From the NCBI GenBank assembly GCA_030706735.1, contig JAUZNZ010000025.1:1-64000 (forward strand): 64,000 nucleotides of DNA. The letters are read 5' to 3'. The stretch comes from Bacteroidota bacterium. GTDB lineage: Bacteria; Bacteroidota; Bacteroidia; Chitinophagales; Chitinophagaceae. Position 1 is the stretch's first letter, and every line of letters begins with the position of its first letter. A program made the position numbers and the translations under genes. This document shows, piece by piece, positions 43,161-54,171 of this stretch. The notes below the pieces were generated by a model. It worked only from the letters and a program-made list of their open reading frames with translations, was not told the DNA's origin and made no database searches.

Positions 43161-43187
43161 AGGGGCATTCCGGGGAAGCCCCCTCTT
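43161..43187 (+). terminator. Hairpin after the short ORF, possible terminator
   Basis: AGGGGC (43161-43166) pairs with GCCCCC (43178-43183) around an 11-base loop, followed by TCTT. It begins 6 bases after the short ORF's stop codon. The T-tail is weak. Confidence 0.4.
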
Positions 43188-43316
43188 AATGACTACCTTG
43201 TCCACCCCATCAATTAGGTTGGCTTAACAAAACGGACAAACGAATTCGCTGGTTATTTCGTTGTTAAAGACCCCGTGGCACTAGCCTTGAGGTCTAAAAA
43301 ACTATAAGTTTAAATT

Positions 43317-44525
43317 ATGGCCCGGCCCATCGTATACATTTTATTTATAATATTATTCATATATTGTTTATTATCAGTACTTTATGTTTTTGTCCTGGCA
43401 TTGTGGGGAAGGCTGTTTTATAAAGGGAGCCAGTGGAGTCCGGACAGTTTGCGTCCCGTTAAACGGATAGCCATCCTTGTCCCGGCCTACATGGAAGATA
43501 ATGTGATCACTTTTACGGCGGCCAACCTACTGAACCTGGACTACCCCAGGGAGCTCTATGACGTCTATATCATCGCCGATTCCTTCCGCCAGGATACCTT
43601 GCAGGCGTTAAGGCGTCTTCCCCTCTATGTATTCGAGGTCTCTTTTGAGAACAGCACCAAGACCAAGGCGCTCAACGAAGCGTTCAAACGCATCGAAAAG
43701 CCGTACGATATTGCGCTGATCTGCGATGGGGACAATATGCTGGGCAAACACTTTTTGAAGAAGACCAACGACGCCTTCGTCGCCGGGGCCAGGGCCGTGC
43801 AGGGCAGGAGGATCGCCAAGAACCTCGATACCTCGTTCGCCATACTCGATGCCTGCAGCGAGGCGATCAACAATCACATTTTTCGCAAAGGCACCAATGC
43901 GATGGGCCTGTCCTCCGCCATCTGCGGATCGGGAATGGCCTTCGATTACTCCCTGGTGAAGGAGATACTCGGAGAGATCGATGTGGTCGGCGGGTTCGAC
44001 AAGATCCTGCAGCTCAAGATCCTTCAACGACGGATCTTTATTCACTACATGGAACATGCGCTCATCTATGATGAAAAAGTGGATTCTTCAAGCGCCTTCA
44101 GCCAACAGCGGAAAAGGTGGTTGTCCAGCCAGCTGATCTACTCGAAGAGATTTTTTTTCCCGGCCTTCAGGGAGTTGTTCAAAGGCAACTTCAGCTATTT
44201 CAATCTGGCCGTGGCCAACTATTGCATCCTGCCGAAAGCCTTTCTCCTGGTGATCCTGCCCGTGCTTGCGCTGGCCGGCTTTTTGGTCAACAGGGACTGG
44301 GGAATTGCCACCACAGGTTTGTGGATACTCTATAATTTCGCGTTGATCCTGTCCCTCCCTCCCGTACTGATCAACGGTGATCTTTTCCGGGCCATGTTTA
44401 CCATCCCGCGGGCAGTCAGCCTCATGTTCGGCGCCCTCTTCCAATTCAAAAAAGCGGACGAACAGTTCATCCACACTCCGCATACCAAAACCGGAATTAC
44501 CAATCAAAGCAAGGGGCGGTTATAA
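43317..44525 (+). CDS. Membrane glycosyltransferase, family 2
   Basis: 402 residues with an N-terminal membrane segment (IVYILFIILFIYCLLSVLYV), a cytoplasmic GT2 domain and about three C-terminal membrane segments (KAFLLVILPVLALAGFLV, GLWILYNFALILSLPP, FTIPRAVSLMFGALF). Catalytic landmarks are IAILVPAYMED at the nucleotide-sugar fold start, ALICDGDNM (DxD metal site), GSGMAFDY and the acceptor/processive QQRKRW motif. The layout resembles processive synthases such as cellulose or hyaluronan synthase-like enzymes that transfer a sugar and export the chain, but no PilZ or partner gene is adjacent. The product polymer or glycolipid is unknown. It converges on the xylose-operon symporter gene. 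Confidence 0.88.
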   Translation: MARPIVYILFIILFIYCLLSVLYVFVLALWGRLFYKGSQWSPDSLRPVKRIAILVPAYMEDNVITFTAANLLNLDYPRELYDVYIIADSFRQDTLQALRRLPLYVFEVSFENSTKTKALNEAFKRIEKPYDIALICDGDNMLGKHFLKKTNDAFVAGARAVQGRRIAKNLDTSFAILDACSEAINNHIFRKGTNAMGLSSAICGSGMAFDYSLVKEILGEIDVVGGFDKILQLKILQRRIFIHYMEHALIYDEKVDSSSAFSQQRKRWLSSQLIYSKRFFFPAFRELFKGNFSYFNLAVANYCILPKAFLLVILPVLALAGFLVNRDWGIATTGLWILYNFALILSLPPVLINGDLFRAMFTIPRAVSLMFGALFQFKKADEQFIHTPHTKTGITNQSKGRL

Positions 44526-44552
44526 GCCCGCCTGTTGGAAAGGTCCGCAGAT

Positions 44553-46244
44553 CTACCAGAAGATCGTATACAAGGCCGTTAGTATCGCGCAAATGGTAAT
44601 GGCGCCGATGGCAAAGGACTTCGTTACGCGGAACATGCCGGCATTCACTTCCAGGCCTTTATTGATCACGCCCCTTCTGTTCTCCACGAAGTTGATGATC
44701 GCCATGCCGACGATACAAAAGACGAATACGATCCCCATCCGGTCCAGAAAGGGGATCTCATAAATGCCTTTATTGTCGTAGTTCGGTTGATAAAATCCAT
44801 AGGGGGTAAGCCAGCTCAGGTTCACCCACATGGGCAGGAACTTCAATACGCAGGAAAGGACGAAGCCGCCGATCGTGGCAAATAAAGCCGCATTCGACGT
44901 GGTCCTTTTCCAGAAGAAGCCGAGAAGGAACATGGCAAAGATGCCCGGCGATACGAAGCCGGTGTATTCCTGTATATAGTTGAAGCCCTGCTTTCCCTCG
45001 CCCATCAATTTTTCCCCGATCACGAGGGACATCAAAATGGCCAGGATCATGGAAATGACCACGGTCACCTTTCCCATTCCCACAAGTCTTTTCTCGTCCG
45101 CATTCTTATTGATCGCCTTCTTATAGATGTCCAGGGTGAAGATGGTCGCGATGCTATTCGCCTTCCCGGCCAGTGAAGCCACAATGGCCGCCGTCAGGGC
45201 GGCAAAGGCCAATCCCTTGAGACCGGCCGGCAACAGGTTCAATAGGTTCGGGTAGGCCTTATTCACATCCACGACGTTGTGTGAGTCCAGCATTTGCGTG
45301 TGGAACATGCCTCCCTGATAGAGGGAATAAGCCGCAATGCCGGGCAGCACCACGATCACGGGCATCAGCAGTTTCAAAAATGCGGCAAACAGAATTCCGC
45401 TCCTTGCCGTTTTCAGGTCCGCGCCCAAGGCCCGCTGGGTGATATACTGGTTGCATCCCCAATAGTTCAGGTTGGTGATCCACATGCCCCCGATCAGGAC
45501 CGTAAGGCCGGGAAGGCTCACGTAGTTGGGATTGTCCTTATTGAAGATCATGTGAAAATGATCCTTCGTGTTTGTTGTCAACACCTTGAACCCATTGAGG
45601 ATCCCCGTCTGCCCGGATTTTTCAGCCACCAGGTTCAATGCGATATAGGTAGCCACGAGACCGCCGAGCACCAGGAAGAACACCTGGATCACGTCCGTAT
45701 ATCCGATCACTTTCATGCCCCCCAGCGTAATGACGATCGCAAAGACCGCCAGCCCCACGATGCACCAATAGATATTGATGCCCGAGATCCCGCTGACCGC
45801 CAGCGCACCGAGGTAAAGGATGGACATGAGGTTGACAACGATATACAACACCAGCCAAAAAATGGCCATGATCATGGCCACTTTGTCATTGTAACGCTCG
45901 CTCAGGAACTGCGGCATCGTGTAGATCTTGTTCTTCAGATAGACCGGAATGAAGAAGATCGCCACGATCAGCAGCGTGGCGGCCGCCATCCATTCATAGG
46001 TGCCGATGGCCACGCCCAGTTTGAAGCCAGAGCCGCTCATCCCGATCATTTGTTCCGCGGAGATATTTGAAGCGATCAGGGAGGCCCCGATAGCCCACCA
46101 GGTCAGGGAGCCTTCCGCGAGAAAATAATCCTTGGAGCTGGTACGGGCCGCCTTCTTTCGGTTGTATACCCACCAGCCGTAAAAGGCGACGATCAGGAAA
46201 TAGATCAGAAATACAATGTAGTCCTGGACATGTAAAAGACGCAT
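44553..46244 (-). CDS. Sodium/solute symporter (SSS family), probable xylose transporter
   Basis: 563-residue inner-membrane symporter with about 14 hydrophobic segments. SSS/SGLT motifs are GASLIASNISAEQMIGMSG in the first core helices, LKNKIYTMPQFLSERYND, and WITNLNYWGCNQYITQRALG. The NYWGCNQYITQRALGA stretch is typical of the sodium/sugar members close to Vibrio vSGLT. Third gene of the leftward xylB-xylA-symporter set, 18 bases after xylA, so xylose is the most likely substrate by context; the sequence alone does not fix the sugar. A paralogue sits at the end of the arabinose operon (62460 onward). Confidence 0.9.
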   Translation of the reverse strand: MRLLHVQDYIVFLIYFLIVAFYGWWVYNRKKAARTSSKDYFLAEGSLTWWAIGASLIASNISAEQMIGMSGSGFKLGVAIGTYEWMAAATLLIVAIFFIPVYLKNKIYTMPQFLSERYNDKVAMIMAIFWLVLYIVVNLMSILYLGALAVSGISGINIYWCIVGLAVFAIVITLGGMKVIGYTDVIQVFFLVLGGLVATYIALNLVAEKSGQTGILNGFKVLTTNTKDHFHMIFNKDNPNYVSLPGLTVLIGGMWITNLNYWGCNQYITQRALGADLKTARSGILFAAFLKLLMPVIVVLPGIAAYSLYQGGMFHTQMLDSHNVVDVNKAYPNLLNLLPAGLKGLAFAALTAAIVASLAGKANSIATIFTLDIYKKAINKNADEKRLVGMGKVTVVISMILAILMSLVIGEKLMGEGKQGFNYIQEYTGFVSPGIFAMFLLGFFWKRTTSNAALFATIGGFVLSCVLKFLPMWVNLSWLTPYGFYQPNYDNKGIYEIPFLDRMGIVFVFCIVGMAIINFVENRRGVINKGLEVNAGMFRVTKSFAIGAITICAILTALYTIFW

Positions 46245-46262
46245 AGGTCAGGCGGGTATTAA

Positions 46263-47591
46263 TTAAATGAATCGATTGATCAGGTTTTCGAGGTATTCCT
46301 GCCTTCCGCTCGTCACCCTGGGCTCGCCACCCGCGATGGCATATTCCCGGAGATCTTCCAGTGACAGTCCTCCCTTTTCGAAAGCCGCCCCCTTGCCACT
46401 GTCGAAGGATGCGTATCGTTCTTTGCGGATCTTTGCATATTCTCCATGCTGCAGGATCTTGTCGGCGACCAGCAGCGCGCGTGCAAAACAGTCGATGCCG
46501 CCGATATGGGCATGGAACAGGTCCGCCATGTCCGTAGAGTTCCTGCGGCGCTTCGCGTCGAAGTTGATGCCTCCGCCACGGAACCCGCCTCCCTCCAGCA
46601 CGATCAACATCGTTTCCACCAACTCATTAATATTGTTCGGGAATTGATCCGTATCCCATCCGTTCTGATAATCCCCCCGGTTCGCATCCATCGAACCCAG
46701 CATTCCCGCATCCACGGCAACCTGCAACTCGTGGGTGAACGTGTGGCCTGCCAGGGTTGCATGGTTGACCTCCAGGTTCAATTTGAAATCCTCCATGAGA
46801 TCATACTGGCGTAGGAAGCTGATCACGGTCGCCGCATCATAATCGTATTGGTGCTTTGTCGGTTCGCATGGTTTCGGCTCGATGAAGAATGCGCCTTTGA
46901 ATCCCTGGCGCCTCGCATAGTCTTTAGCCGTGTGGAGGAAGCGGGCCAGGTGTTCCTGCTCGCGGCGCATATTCGTGTTCAGGAGGCTCATGTATCCTTC
47001 CCTGCCTCCCCAAAAGACATAGTTTTGTCCGCCCAGGGCGATCGTGGCGTCCAGTGCCGCTTTTACCTGCGCAGCGGCATGGGTCAACACGTGAAAATCC
47101 GGGTTCGTCGCAGCCCCGTTCATATAGCGGCGGTTGGAGAAGAGGTTGGCCGTGCACCACAAGAGTTGGACGCCACTGGCCGCCTGTTTCTCCGACGCAT
47201 AGTTCACCAGCGCCTGGAGGCGCTTTTCATTATCCACCACATCGTTGCTGTAATCGACGACATCCACGTCATGAAAGCAATAATACGGTAGGTCCAACTT
47301 GCCGATGAATTCGAATGCGGCGTCCATCTTGTCTTTTGCCCGGCCGACGGCATCCGCCTTTTCATTCCAGGGATACAGGTGCGTCGGTTCGCCGAACGGG
47401 TCGGCTCCGTTCCCGCAGAAAGAATGCCAGTAGGCAACGGCAAACCGCAGATGCTCCTTCATGGTCTTGCCCCCAATCTTCTTTCCCGCATCATACCAAC
47501 GGTAGGCCAGCGCATTGTCCGTTTCCGGCCCTTCATATTTTATTTGTGCGATCCCTTTGAAATATTCTTTCTCACCTGTGATTACTGCCAT
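46263..47591 (-). CDS. xylA: Xylose isomerase
   Basis: Converts D-xylose to D-xylulose in the cytoplasm, 442 residues, a normal class II length. It starts [20 protein letters not shown]. Conserved sites are [11 protein letters not shown] (catalytic His and its Asp), [34 protein letters not shown] (metal-binding Glu and Lys) and [13 protein letters not shown] with further metal ligands, plus [20 protein letters not shown] near the C-terminal third. It lies 20 bases after xylB and 18 bases before the symporter. It is repressed, by inference, by the divergent LacI-type regulator through the operator at 49237-49250. Confidence 0.97.
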   Translation of the reverse strand: MAVITGEKEYFKGIAQIKYEGPETDNALAYRWYDAGKKIGGKTMKEHLRFAVAYWHSFCGNGADPFGEPTHLYPWNEKADAVGRAKDKMDAAFEFIGKLDLPYYCFHDVDVVDYSNDVVDNEKRLQALVNYASEKQAASGVQLLWCTANLFSNRRYMNGAATNPDFHVLTHAAAQVKAALDATIALGGQNYVFWGGREGYMSLLNTNMRREQEHLARFLHTAKDYARRQGFKGAFFIEPKPCEPTKHQYDYDAATVISFLRQYDLMEDFKLNLEVNHATLAGHTFTHELQVAVDAGMLGSMDANRGDYQNGWDTDQFPNNINELVETMLIVLEGGGFRGGGINFDAKRRRNSTDMADLFHAHIGGIDCFARALLVADKILQHGEYAKIRKERYASFDSGKGAAFEKGGLSLEDLREYAIAGGEPRVTSGRQEYLENLINRFI

Positions 47592-47611
47592 AAGTAAAAG
47601 TATTTTATTAT

Positions 47612-49111
47612 TTAGTTATTCGCCTGAAGTCTTTTTCCCCCGGCTGCCTCCAGCGCCGCCTTCCAACGGCCGTACAACTCGTCGTATTCAGCGGAATCCC
47701 CCGGACCGACCCAAAGCAGGGGTTTTCGACCCCGGAAGGCCTCCTTCTCACCGCGGAAGATCCCGGCGCCGATTCCGGCGCCCAGGGCAGCCCCGACGCT
47801 GCCATCGCAGTCGTACAGTTCCACCGGCGTATTCGTGGCGTTTACGAAGGCCTCCGCGAACACGCTGCTCAGGAACATATTGGCGCGTCCCGCACGGATG
47901 ACCGATGGGTTCATGCCGTTCTCCCGCATGATATCCAGGCCATACCGGAACGCAAAGGCGATCCCCTCCTGACCGGCCCGGTAAATATGTGCGGGGCTAT
48001 GCTTGTTCAGATCGATATGATGGATCTGCGCCCCGATGATCCGGTTGTCCAGCATCCGTTCCGCGCCGTTCCCGAAAGGAAGGATGATCAGGCCTTCGCT
48101 GCCCGGCCGGATCCCGGCCGCTTCACGGTTCAGGCTGTCATAATTGGCCTGACCCCCGACCAGGTTCTTGATCCACCGGTTGAGTATGCCCGTACCGTTG
48201 ATACAGAGCAAAACGCCGATCCGCCGTCTATCGCTCCTGTAGTTGACGTGGGCAAAGCTATTGACGCGTGAAGCCTTGTCAAAAACAAGCTCGTCGCTCA
48301 CGCCATAGATCACCCCCGATGTGCCGGCCGTAGCGGCAACCTCCCCGGGCTCCAGGACATTGAGTGATAGCGCATTATTTGGCTGATCCCCGGCCTTATA
48401 GGTGACGGGGATCCCCTTCTTGAGGGACAGGGCCTGCGCCACCGATTCGCGTAGGCCCCCGTGCGCCGAAAAAACAGGCCGCAATGTCGGGATAAATCCC
48501 CGATCGAACCCGAAATAATTAAAGATATCGGCCGACAGGGCATCTTCCTGAAAATCCCAGAAAATGCCTTCCGACAGGGCCGACACGGTGCTGGTGGTCT
48601 CTCCGGTAAGCTTCATGGAAATAAAATCACCCGGCAGGAGCAATTTGTCGATCCGCGCATAGACCTGGGGTTCCTTGTCCTTTACCCAGGCCAGCTTCGA
48701 CGCCGTGAAATTTCCGGGTGAGTTCAGCAAATGGGACAGGCATCTCTCCGGCCCGATTTGCCCAAACGCCCGCTCCCCATAGGGCACGGCCCGGCTATCG
48801 CACCATATAATGCTGTCCCGGAGAACCTTTTGCTCCTTGTCCACGAGCACCAACCCATGCATCTGATAGGCTATCCCGATCGCGGCGATCTCCCGCGGGT
48901 CATAGGCTCCCGATGCATGTGCCAGCAGGATGGCCTGCTGCACATATTCCCACCAGGTTTCAGGTGATTGCTCCGCCCAACCGGGCTGCTTCGACAGGAT
49001 CGCCGCCTCGCTGCCTGGATATTGCGCCGTAGCCAGCGTCTGCTGGCTTTCAGGGTCCACTACGGCGACTTTAATGGATGATGTACCAACGTCAATCCCT
49101 AATAGCAACAT
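47612..49111 (-). CDS. xylB: Xylulokinase
   Basis: FGGY-family kinase phosphorylating D-xylulose to xylulose 5-phosphate, 499 residues. The ATG at 49111 gives [20 protein letters not shown], the N-terminal ATP-binding phosphate loop of the family; an earlier in-frame start at 49138 adds nine residues. Other family segments are [15 protein letters not shown] (the QMHG of xylulokinases), [29 protein letters not shown] and [14 protein letters not shown] near the end. It is the first gene of the leftward xyl operon, with a leader of about 100 bases from the predicted promoter at 49212-49241. Confidence 0.93.
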   Translation of the reverse strand: MLLLGIDVGTSSIKVAVVDPESQQTLATAQYPGSEAAILSKQPGWAEQSPETWWEYVQQAILLAHASGAYDPREIAAIGIAYQMHGLVLVDKEQKVLRDSIIWCDSRAVPYGERAFGQIGPERCLSHLLNSPGNFTASKLAWVKDKEPQVYARIDKLLLPGDFISMKLTGETTSTVSALSEGIFWDFQEDALSADIFNYFGFDRGFIPTLRPVFSAHGGLRESVAQALSLKKGIPVTYKAGDQPNNALSLNVLEPGEVAATAGTSGVIYGVSDELVFDKASRVNSFAHVNYRSDRRRIGVLLCINGTGILNRWIKNLVGGQANYDSLNREAAGIRPGSEGLIILPFGNGAERMLDNRIIGAQIHHIDLNKHSPAHIYRAGQEGIAFAFRYGLDIMRENGMNPSVIRAGRANMFLSSVFAEAFVNATNTPVELYDCDGSVGAALGAGIGAGIFRGEKEAFRGRKPLLWVGPGDSAEYDELYGRWKAALEAAGGKRLQANN

Positions 49112-49211
49112 TAGACTGGTTGATTCAATCGTTATCAATGTAAATCGATGGCCGTCCTACCCTATCCATTGGTGTCTTTTCAGGCTTTTCCGGCGTTCCG
49201 ATTCAGGCCGG

Positions 49212-49241
49212 TAAATATAGTTTGTATTTTTTTAATTGCAA
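49212..49241 (-). promoter_or_regulatory. Predicted promoter of the xyl operon
   Basis: On the minus strand TTG (complement of CAA at 49239-49241) and TATATTTA (complement of 49212-49219) are 19 bases apart. The -7 element differs from TAnnTTTG only at the last base. The TTG is part of the LacI-type operator at 49237-49250, so a bound repressor would block it. Confidence 0.5.
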
Positions 49242-49250
49242 CCGATTGCA
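49237..49250. promoter_or_regulatory. LacI-family operator TGCAACCGATTGCA
   Basis: Fits the LacI-family operator consensus TGnAAnCGnTTnCA at every fixed position and is an inverted repeat (TGCAA / TTGCA, 4-base spacer). It overlaps the predicted -33 of the xyl operon on the minus strand and abuts the -33 of lacI on the plus strand. Confidence 0.8.
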
Positions 49251-49278
49251 TTGTTTTTTTTTAAAATCATTACATTTG
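49251..49278 (+). promoter_or_regulatory. Predicted promoter of the lacI-type regulator
   Basis: TTG at 49251-49253 and the exact -7 element TACATTTG at 49271-49278 are 17 bases apart. The ATG at 49286 follows 7 bases later, implying a leaderless or near-leaderless mRNA. The operator directly upstream suggests autoregulation. Confidence 0.65.
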
Positions 49279-49285
49279 ACCTTAT

Positions 49286-50311
49286 ATGATCCCTAAAAAA
49301 GATATCACCATTTACGACATCGCGCGTGTCCTGAACCTTTCACCCGCAACAGTGAGCAGGGGATTGAAAGACCACCCGGCCATCAATATCAAAACAAGGA
49401 AGAAGATAACGGAAATGGCCAAGGAAATGGGGTATCGCTCCAATAATTTCGCAAGCAACCTCCGACGGCAAAAGACGAACACCATCGGCATCATCGTACA
49501 CGAGCTGAACAGCAATTTCATCACCTCGGTCCTGGCAGGCATCGAAAAGGTCACCACCGAGGCCGGGTATGATCTGATCATCGGCCACTCATCGGAGACC
49601 TACAAAAAGGAAGCGGCTAACGCGCATAACCTGTTCCATAAGCGAGTCGATGGTCTTATCGCCAGCCTGGCCTTCGATACCAGGGATCTCGACCATTTCG
49701 ACCCCTACGTGCAAAAAGGGATCCCGATCGTCTTCTTCGACCGGGTGGAAGAGCATCACTATGGTACGCGGATCATCATCGACAACGTCAAGGCGGGTTA
49801 TGAGGCGACCTCGCACCTCATCGCACGGGGCTGCCGGAATATCGCCCACATCACGGCCAACCTCAACCGGAATGTCTATGCAGATCGGCTGAAGGGTTAC
49901 CAGCAGGCCCTGAAGGATAACGGGCTGCCCTTCGAGCCGGCCAACCTCCTCGTCAACGATCTCGGTGAAGACAGCGCGATCCGGTCGGCAAAACAGGTAT
50001 TGGCGATGGCCCCCCGGCCCGATGGCGTATTTATCACCAATGATTTTTGCGCGGCTGTTTTTTTGCATGCCGTCTTAGAGGCGGGTGTGGACGTTCCCGG
50101 TGATCTGGCCATCGTAGGGTTCAACAATGACGCGATCTCGAAGATCACCGTGCCGCAGCTGACCACGATCAACTATCCCGGCGAAGAAATGGGGGAGCGT
50201 GCGGCCCGGAGCCTGGTCGATCAGCTTGCCGGACTTTCTTCCTCCCGGTCGACGGATACGATCATCATTCGTTCGGAGCTTCTGGTCAGGGGATCGACGC
50301 AGCCGCGTTAG
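49286..50311 (+). CDS. LacI-family transcriptional regulator (xylose-linked)
   Basis: 341 residues. The N-terminal HTH (about 6-52) has [20 protein letters not shown] followed by the hinge helix region [18 protein letters not shown]. The sugar-binding domain (about 60-335) has the periplasmic-binding-protein fold: [54 protein letters not shown] and [20 protein letters not shown]. It is divergent from xylBA and its only visible operator lies in the shared spacer. It therefore probably represses the xyl operon and itself until xylose or a xylose derivative binds; the ligand is inferred. Its stop overlaps that of the convergent sensor kinase by 4 bases. Confidence 0.93.
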   Translation: MIPKKDITIYDIARVLNLSPATVSRGLKDHPAINIKTRKKITEMAKEMGYRSNNFASNLRRQKTNTIGIIVHELNSNFITSVLAGIEKVTTEAGYDLIIGHSSETYKKEAANAHNLFHKRVDGLIASLAFDTRDLDHFDPYVQKGIPIVFFDRVEEHHYGTRIIIDNVKAGYEATSHLIARGCRNIAHITANLNRNVYADRLKGYQQALKDNGLPFEPANLLVNDLGEDSAIRSAKQVLAMAPRPDGVFITNDFCAAVFLHAVLEAGVDVPGDLAIVGFNNDAISKITVPQLTTINYPGEEMGERAARSLVDQLAGLSSSRSTDTIIIRSELLVRGSTQPR

Positions 50312-53300
50312 GCCGATAGTTTCGTCTGCACGGCCCATTTCTCGAGCAACCGGACCAATTCGTCGATGCGCACGGGCTTGCTGATATAATCGCTCATGCC
50401 CGCGCGGATGCATTCTTCGCGATCGCCTTGCATCGCATTTGCCGTGAGCGCGATGATGACGGGCTGACGGGTCAATTCGCGGCGCAAGGTTCGTGTCGCC
50501 TCCAACCCATCCATTTCCGGCATCTGCATATCCATCAATATGACGTCATAATTCTGTTTGGCGGCAATGGCCACCGCCTCCTTGCCATTCTCCACGGAAT
50601 CCGCGGAATAGCCCAGATTTCCGAGAATGTGCAGGATCAGCTGCTGGTTCACCGGATTGTCCTCCGCGACCAGGATCCGGAGAGGGAACCTGTTGGAAAA
50701 TTCGGTCGATAGCTGTCCGTTGGAGGCGGGAAGTTCCGTGGACGTCTTGCCGACGGCAGCGCCCGGCCGGGTGCGGATGGTAAAGGTGAATACCGTTCCC
50801 ACTTCCGGCACGCTCTCCACGGTGATGTGTCCGCCCATAAGAATGACCAGTTTTTCACAAATCGCCAGGCCAAGCCCGGTGCCGCCGTATTTGCGCGTTG
50901 TCGACGAGTCGACCTGCGAAAACGATTTGAACAGGACGCCGATCTTGTCGGGGGGAATGCCGATGCCCGTGTCCCGAATGGAAAATTCAAGCTCCATGTC
51001 CCCCTGACCGTTTGCCGATCCGGCCCAGCGCCCGTTGGGTTGCCGTCCGTCATGGGTCCCCCGCACGGCCGGACGCACTTCCAGCGAGATCGACCCCTCT
51101 TTTGTAAATTTGACCGCATTGCTCAGAAGGTTCATCAACACCTGCCGCAATCGCAGGGCGTCGCCGATGATGCGCGGCGGAACGCCTTCCCCGATCCGGT
51201 AATTCAGGGCGAGGCCCGACTGAGCGGCCTTTTCGGAAAATACGTCCATCGCCTCCTGCACGCACTTGCGCAGGTCGAAATCCTCCTGCTCGATCTCCAT
51301 CTTCCCGGAATCGATCTTCGAGTAATCCAGAATATCGTTGATCACGCTCAGCAGGCTCTCCCCGCAGTTCAGTATCGTTGTCGTATAATCGCGTTGCTGG
51401 GAGGTCAGTGAAGTCTCCGATAAGAGGGAGGCCATGCCGATCACGCCATTCATCGGCGTACGGATCTCATGGCTCATCGTAGCCAGGAACACGCTCTTGG
51501 CCCGGTTGGCCTGCTCGGCTTCCTGCCTGGCCTTTCGTTCCTCCCGGGTCAGGTTCGCGAGGCGTTCCGTCCTTTCTTTCACCTGTCGCTCGAGCTCCCT
51601 GTTCAACTGATTGACCGTGTGCACTCTGAGGCGATAGAATCCCAGGCCGCTCCCGATGATGATCAATATCAGCATCACCCGGAACCACCAGGTCTTCCAG
51701 TAGGGCGGCGTGATCAGCAGCCTCAGGGATAATACGCGGTCGGACCATTTGCCGTCGCTATTTAGCCCTTTCACCTTGAACAGATACCCGCCTGGATCGA
51801 GATTGGTATAGGTCGCCATGCGCTGCGTCCCCACATAATTCCAATTCTTGTCGAACCCCTCCAGGAGGAAGGCGTATTTCTTCTTCTCCCTGGCCGTATA
51901 ATTCAACGAGGCGAACAAGAAGGAGATCACCGAACTCTTGTAGTCCAGGGTGATGTCCTGCGTCTCCGAAATATCGACCTTTAAGGGGGATGCATCGCGG
52001 CCGGTCCGCGCGATCGGCACTTCCTTATTGAATATCTGGAAATTGGTCAGTACGAGCGGCGGATCGAAATACCTCGAAGAAATCCCTTCGGGCGGTATTT
52101 CGTTAAACCCGTTGATGCCGCCGAAATAAAGGGCGCCCGATCGTGTATTGCACCAGGCCTGTTCCTTGAACTCATTGGCCTGCAGCCCATCCGCCACGCC
52201 GAAGTTCTTAAAGCTCCTCCCCGCGGAATCGAACAGCGAGAGTCCTCTGTTCGTGCTGATCCACAGATTGCTGTGTTTGTCTTCCAGCACCCCGAATACC
52301 ACATCGTCCGGCAGTCCGTCGCGGGTCGTATAGGTGGTGAACTGATTGGCCAGGACATTATAACGGGAAAGCCCATCCGTGGTCGTGATCCAGAGTTCCC
52401 GGCGGCTGTCTTCAAAAATGCCGCAAACATAGTTACTGCAGAGGCTATTTCTTGACTCATCATGCCGGTAGTGAGCAAATTTCCGGGTTTGCCGGTCGTA
52501 GAGGTCGAGACCGCCTCCGTCCGTGCCTACCCAGAGCCGGCCCCGGCTGTCCTCGAATACGGCATGGATCTTATTGTTGCTGATCGCGCCCGGGTCTTCG
52601 CCGTCCGCCATGAAATGCGTGAAGGTGCCGGCGGCAGGGTCATAAAGATCGAGTCCGCCCCCATAGGTACCCACCCAGAGGTTGTGCAGCCGGTCTTCAA
52701 ATATCGTCCACGCGTTGTCATTGCTCAGGCTCCCGCGGTTCTTCGGATCATGGCGGAAATGGCGGAATGCCGTTCTGTCCCTGTTCATCACCGTTATACC
52801 ATCGCCCCAGGTACCGACCCATAGATTGCCTTTGCTGTCCTCCATGACCTTCAGCACATAATTTCCGCAGATGCTGTTGCGGTTGCCGGGCTGATGCCGG
52901 TAGTGGGTAAACTTGCCCGACTTTCGGTCGAAAAGATTGAGACCCCCTCCGTCCGTGCCAATCCAGAGATGTTCATGCGAGTCTTCAACCATGCACAGGA
53001 CATGGTCATCGCTCAGGCTATTGGGAGAGGAGTTGTGTTTGTAGTGAATGAATTTTGCTGCGTCGCGGTTCACAAAATCGATACCTCCGGTAAACGACCC
53101 GACCCACATGTTCTTTCTCGAGTCCCGGTAAATAGAATAAATGGAGTTGGCGCCCAGGCTTCCCGGATCGATCTCATCATGCCGGCATTGCTGGACCTCG
53201 CCTTTTTCCGGATTGAATATGTCGAGACCGTCATTTTCCATCCCGATCCACAGGTTCCCATCCCCATCCTCCTCCAGGGAATTGATCATATTACCGCTCA

Positions 53301-54120
53301 GGCTGCCGGCCCCGCTATTCGTCTTCAGGTAATGCGTGAACTTCCGCGTGGCCTTGTCCATCAGGTCCAGGCCGCCGCTATTGGTGCCGATCCACAGGCG
53401 ATGCCTGCTATCCTCCAGCAATCCCGTGATCAGATCGCTGGCGATCGATTGCGGATCTGCCTCATCGTGGCGTATATGCGCAAAGCCGCGGGTCCATCGA
53501 TCATAGAGGTTCAACCCGCCTCCCATCGTACCGATCCAGATATTGTGCGCCGAATCCTCTGCGATGGCTTTGACATGATTATTGCTCAGGCTCGCCGGAT
53601 TCGAGCGGTCCGACAGGTATCGGGTGAATTTCCCCGTTGCGCCGTCCATTTTGTTGACGCCGCCGTCTTCCGTCCCGATCCAGAGATTGCCACGGCTGTC
53701 CCGAAGGAGGCATATCACCAGGTCGCTCGAAAGGCTGGCGTCATTTTTCGGATCATGGCGATAATGGGTGAATTCATTGGTGCGCCGGTCATACCGGTCC
53801 AGGCCTCCGCCCCAGGTGCCGACCCAGATAAACCCTTTATCATCCTCCACCATGCTCATGATGAAGTTGTTCCCCAGGCTCTTGTTATCGAGGGCGTCAT
53901 TCTTATACACGGTGAACTGGTAGCCGTCATAGCGGTTAAGGCCGTCCCTGGTGCCGAACCACATGAATCCGCGGCTGTCCTCGAGGATGCAAATGGCATT
54001 GCTCTGGGACAATCCGGCCGCCGTTCCCAGGTGCTCGAACTTCACATGCTGGATTTGTGAAAAAGCAAGACAAGACAGGGTTTGGAGCAGAAACAGCAGT
54101 AAATACCTGAGCCTATACAT
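50308..54120 (-). CDS. Hybrid sensor histidine kinase with periplasmic propeller and C-terminal receiver
   Basis: 1270 residues starting [20 protein letters not shown] (signal peptide, cleavage near FSQ). About a dozen propeller repeats ([18 protein letters not shown] type) run to about residue 690, then a Y_Y_Y domain (about 720-800) and one membrane segment near 805-830. A coiled linker precedes HisKA with phospho-His884 in [20 protein letters not shown]. HATPase motifs are [25 protein letters not shown] and [15 protein letters not shown]. The receiver (about 1145-1262) has phospho-Asp1197 in [13 protein letters not shown] and ends near [20 protein letters not shown]. Unlike the protein at 5847-9989 it has no AraC domain, so it must signal through a separate phosphotransfer or regulator protein not found nearby. 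Confidence 0.93.
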   Translation of the reverse strand: MYRLRYLLLFLLQTLSCLAFSQIQHVKFEHLGTAAGLSQSNAICILEDSRGFMWFGTRDGLNRYDGYQFTVYKNDALDNKSLGNNFIMSMVEDDKGFIWVGTWGGGLDRYDRRTNEFTHYRHDPKNDASLSSDLVICLLRDSRGNLWIGTEDGGVNKMDGATGKFTRYLSDRSNPASLSNNHVKAIAEDSAHNIWIGTMGGGLNLYDRWTRGFAHIRHDEADPQSIASDLITGLLEDSRHRLWIGTNSGGLDLMDKATRKFTHYLKTNSGAGSLSGNMINSLEEDGDGNLWIGMENDGLDIFNPEKGEVQQCRHDEIDPGSLGANSIYSIYRDSRKNMWVGSFTGGIDFVNRDAAKFIHYKHNSSPNSLSDDHVLCMVEDSHEHLWIGTDGGGLNLFDRKSGKFTHYRHQPGNRNSICGNYVLKVMEDSKGNLWVGTWGDGITVMNRDRTAFRHFRHDPKNRGSLSNDNAWTIFEDRLHNLWVGTYGGGLDLYDPAAGTFTHFMADGEDPGAISNNKIHAVFEDSRGRLWVGTDGGGLDLYDRQTRKFAHYRHDESRNSLCSNYVCGIFEDSRRELWITTTDGLSRYNVLANQFTTYTTRDGLPDDVVFGVLEDKHSNLWISTNRGLSLFDSAGRSFKNFGVADGLQANEFKEQAWCNTRSGALYFGGINGFNEIPPEGISSRYFDPPLVLTNFQIFNKEVPIARTGRDASPLKVDISETQDITLDYKSSVISFLFASLNYTAREKKKYAFLLEGFDKNWNYVGTQRMATYTNLDPGGYLFKVKGLNSDGKWSDRVLSLRLLITPPYWKTWWFRVMLILIIIGSGLGFYRLRVHTVNQLNRELERQVKERTERLANLTREERKARQEAEQANRAKSVFLATMSHEIRTPMNGVIGMASLLSETSLTSQQRDYTTTILNCGESLLSVINDILDYSKIDSGKMEIEQEDFDLRKCVQEAMDVFSEKAAQSGLALNYRIGEGVPPRIIGDALRLRQVLMNLLSNAVKFTKEGSISLEVRPAVRGTHDGRQPNGRWAGSANGQGDMELEFSIRDTGIGIPPDKIGVLFKSFSQVDSSTTRKYGGTGLGLAICEKLVILMGGHITVESVPEVGTVFTFTIRTRPGAAVGKTSTELPASNGQLSTEFSNRFPLRILVAEDNPVNQQLILHILGNLGYSADSVENGKEAVAIAAKQNYDVILMDMQMPEMDGLEATRTLRRELTRQPVIIALTANAMQGDREECIRAGMSDYISKPVRIDELVRLLEKWAVQTKLSA

Positions 54121-54171
54121 AATAATCCATAAGAACGTCCGGAGGGGATAATTATTATGGATTTTGGCCCT

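Larger units (their letters stand above)
42823..43316. other. Long intergenic region with two hairpins and a short ORF
   Basis: 494 bases. CCCCGG / CCGGGG (42950-42955 and 42960-42965) around ATGA, flanked outside by TGCAG and CTGCA (42941-42972), makes a strong hairpin. GGGGC / GCCCC (43162-43166 and 43178-43182) makes another. Between them lies the 47-codon ORF at 43011-43154. TAAGTTTA, one mismatch from a -7 element, sits 4 bases before the ATG at 43317. Confidence 0.6.

Noticed and set aside
52894-54060. 388-codon plus-strand frame opposite the hybrid kinase gene
   Set aside because: Its repeated sequence simply mirrors the propeller repeats on the other strand.
50308-54120. Regularly spaced repeats suggesting a CRISPR or DNA tandem array
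   Set aside because: They encode propeller repeats with about 50-codon spacing and vary freely at the DNA level; the same applies at 5847-9989.
54124-54163. Inverted repeat AATCCATAA / TTATGGATT upstream of the hybrid kinase
   Set aside because: Arms are AT-rich and 22 bases apart, so chance is likely; no promoter element coincides with it.
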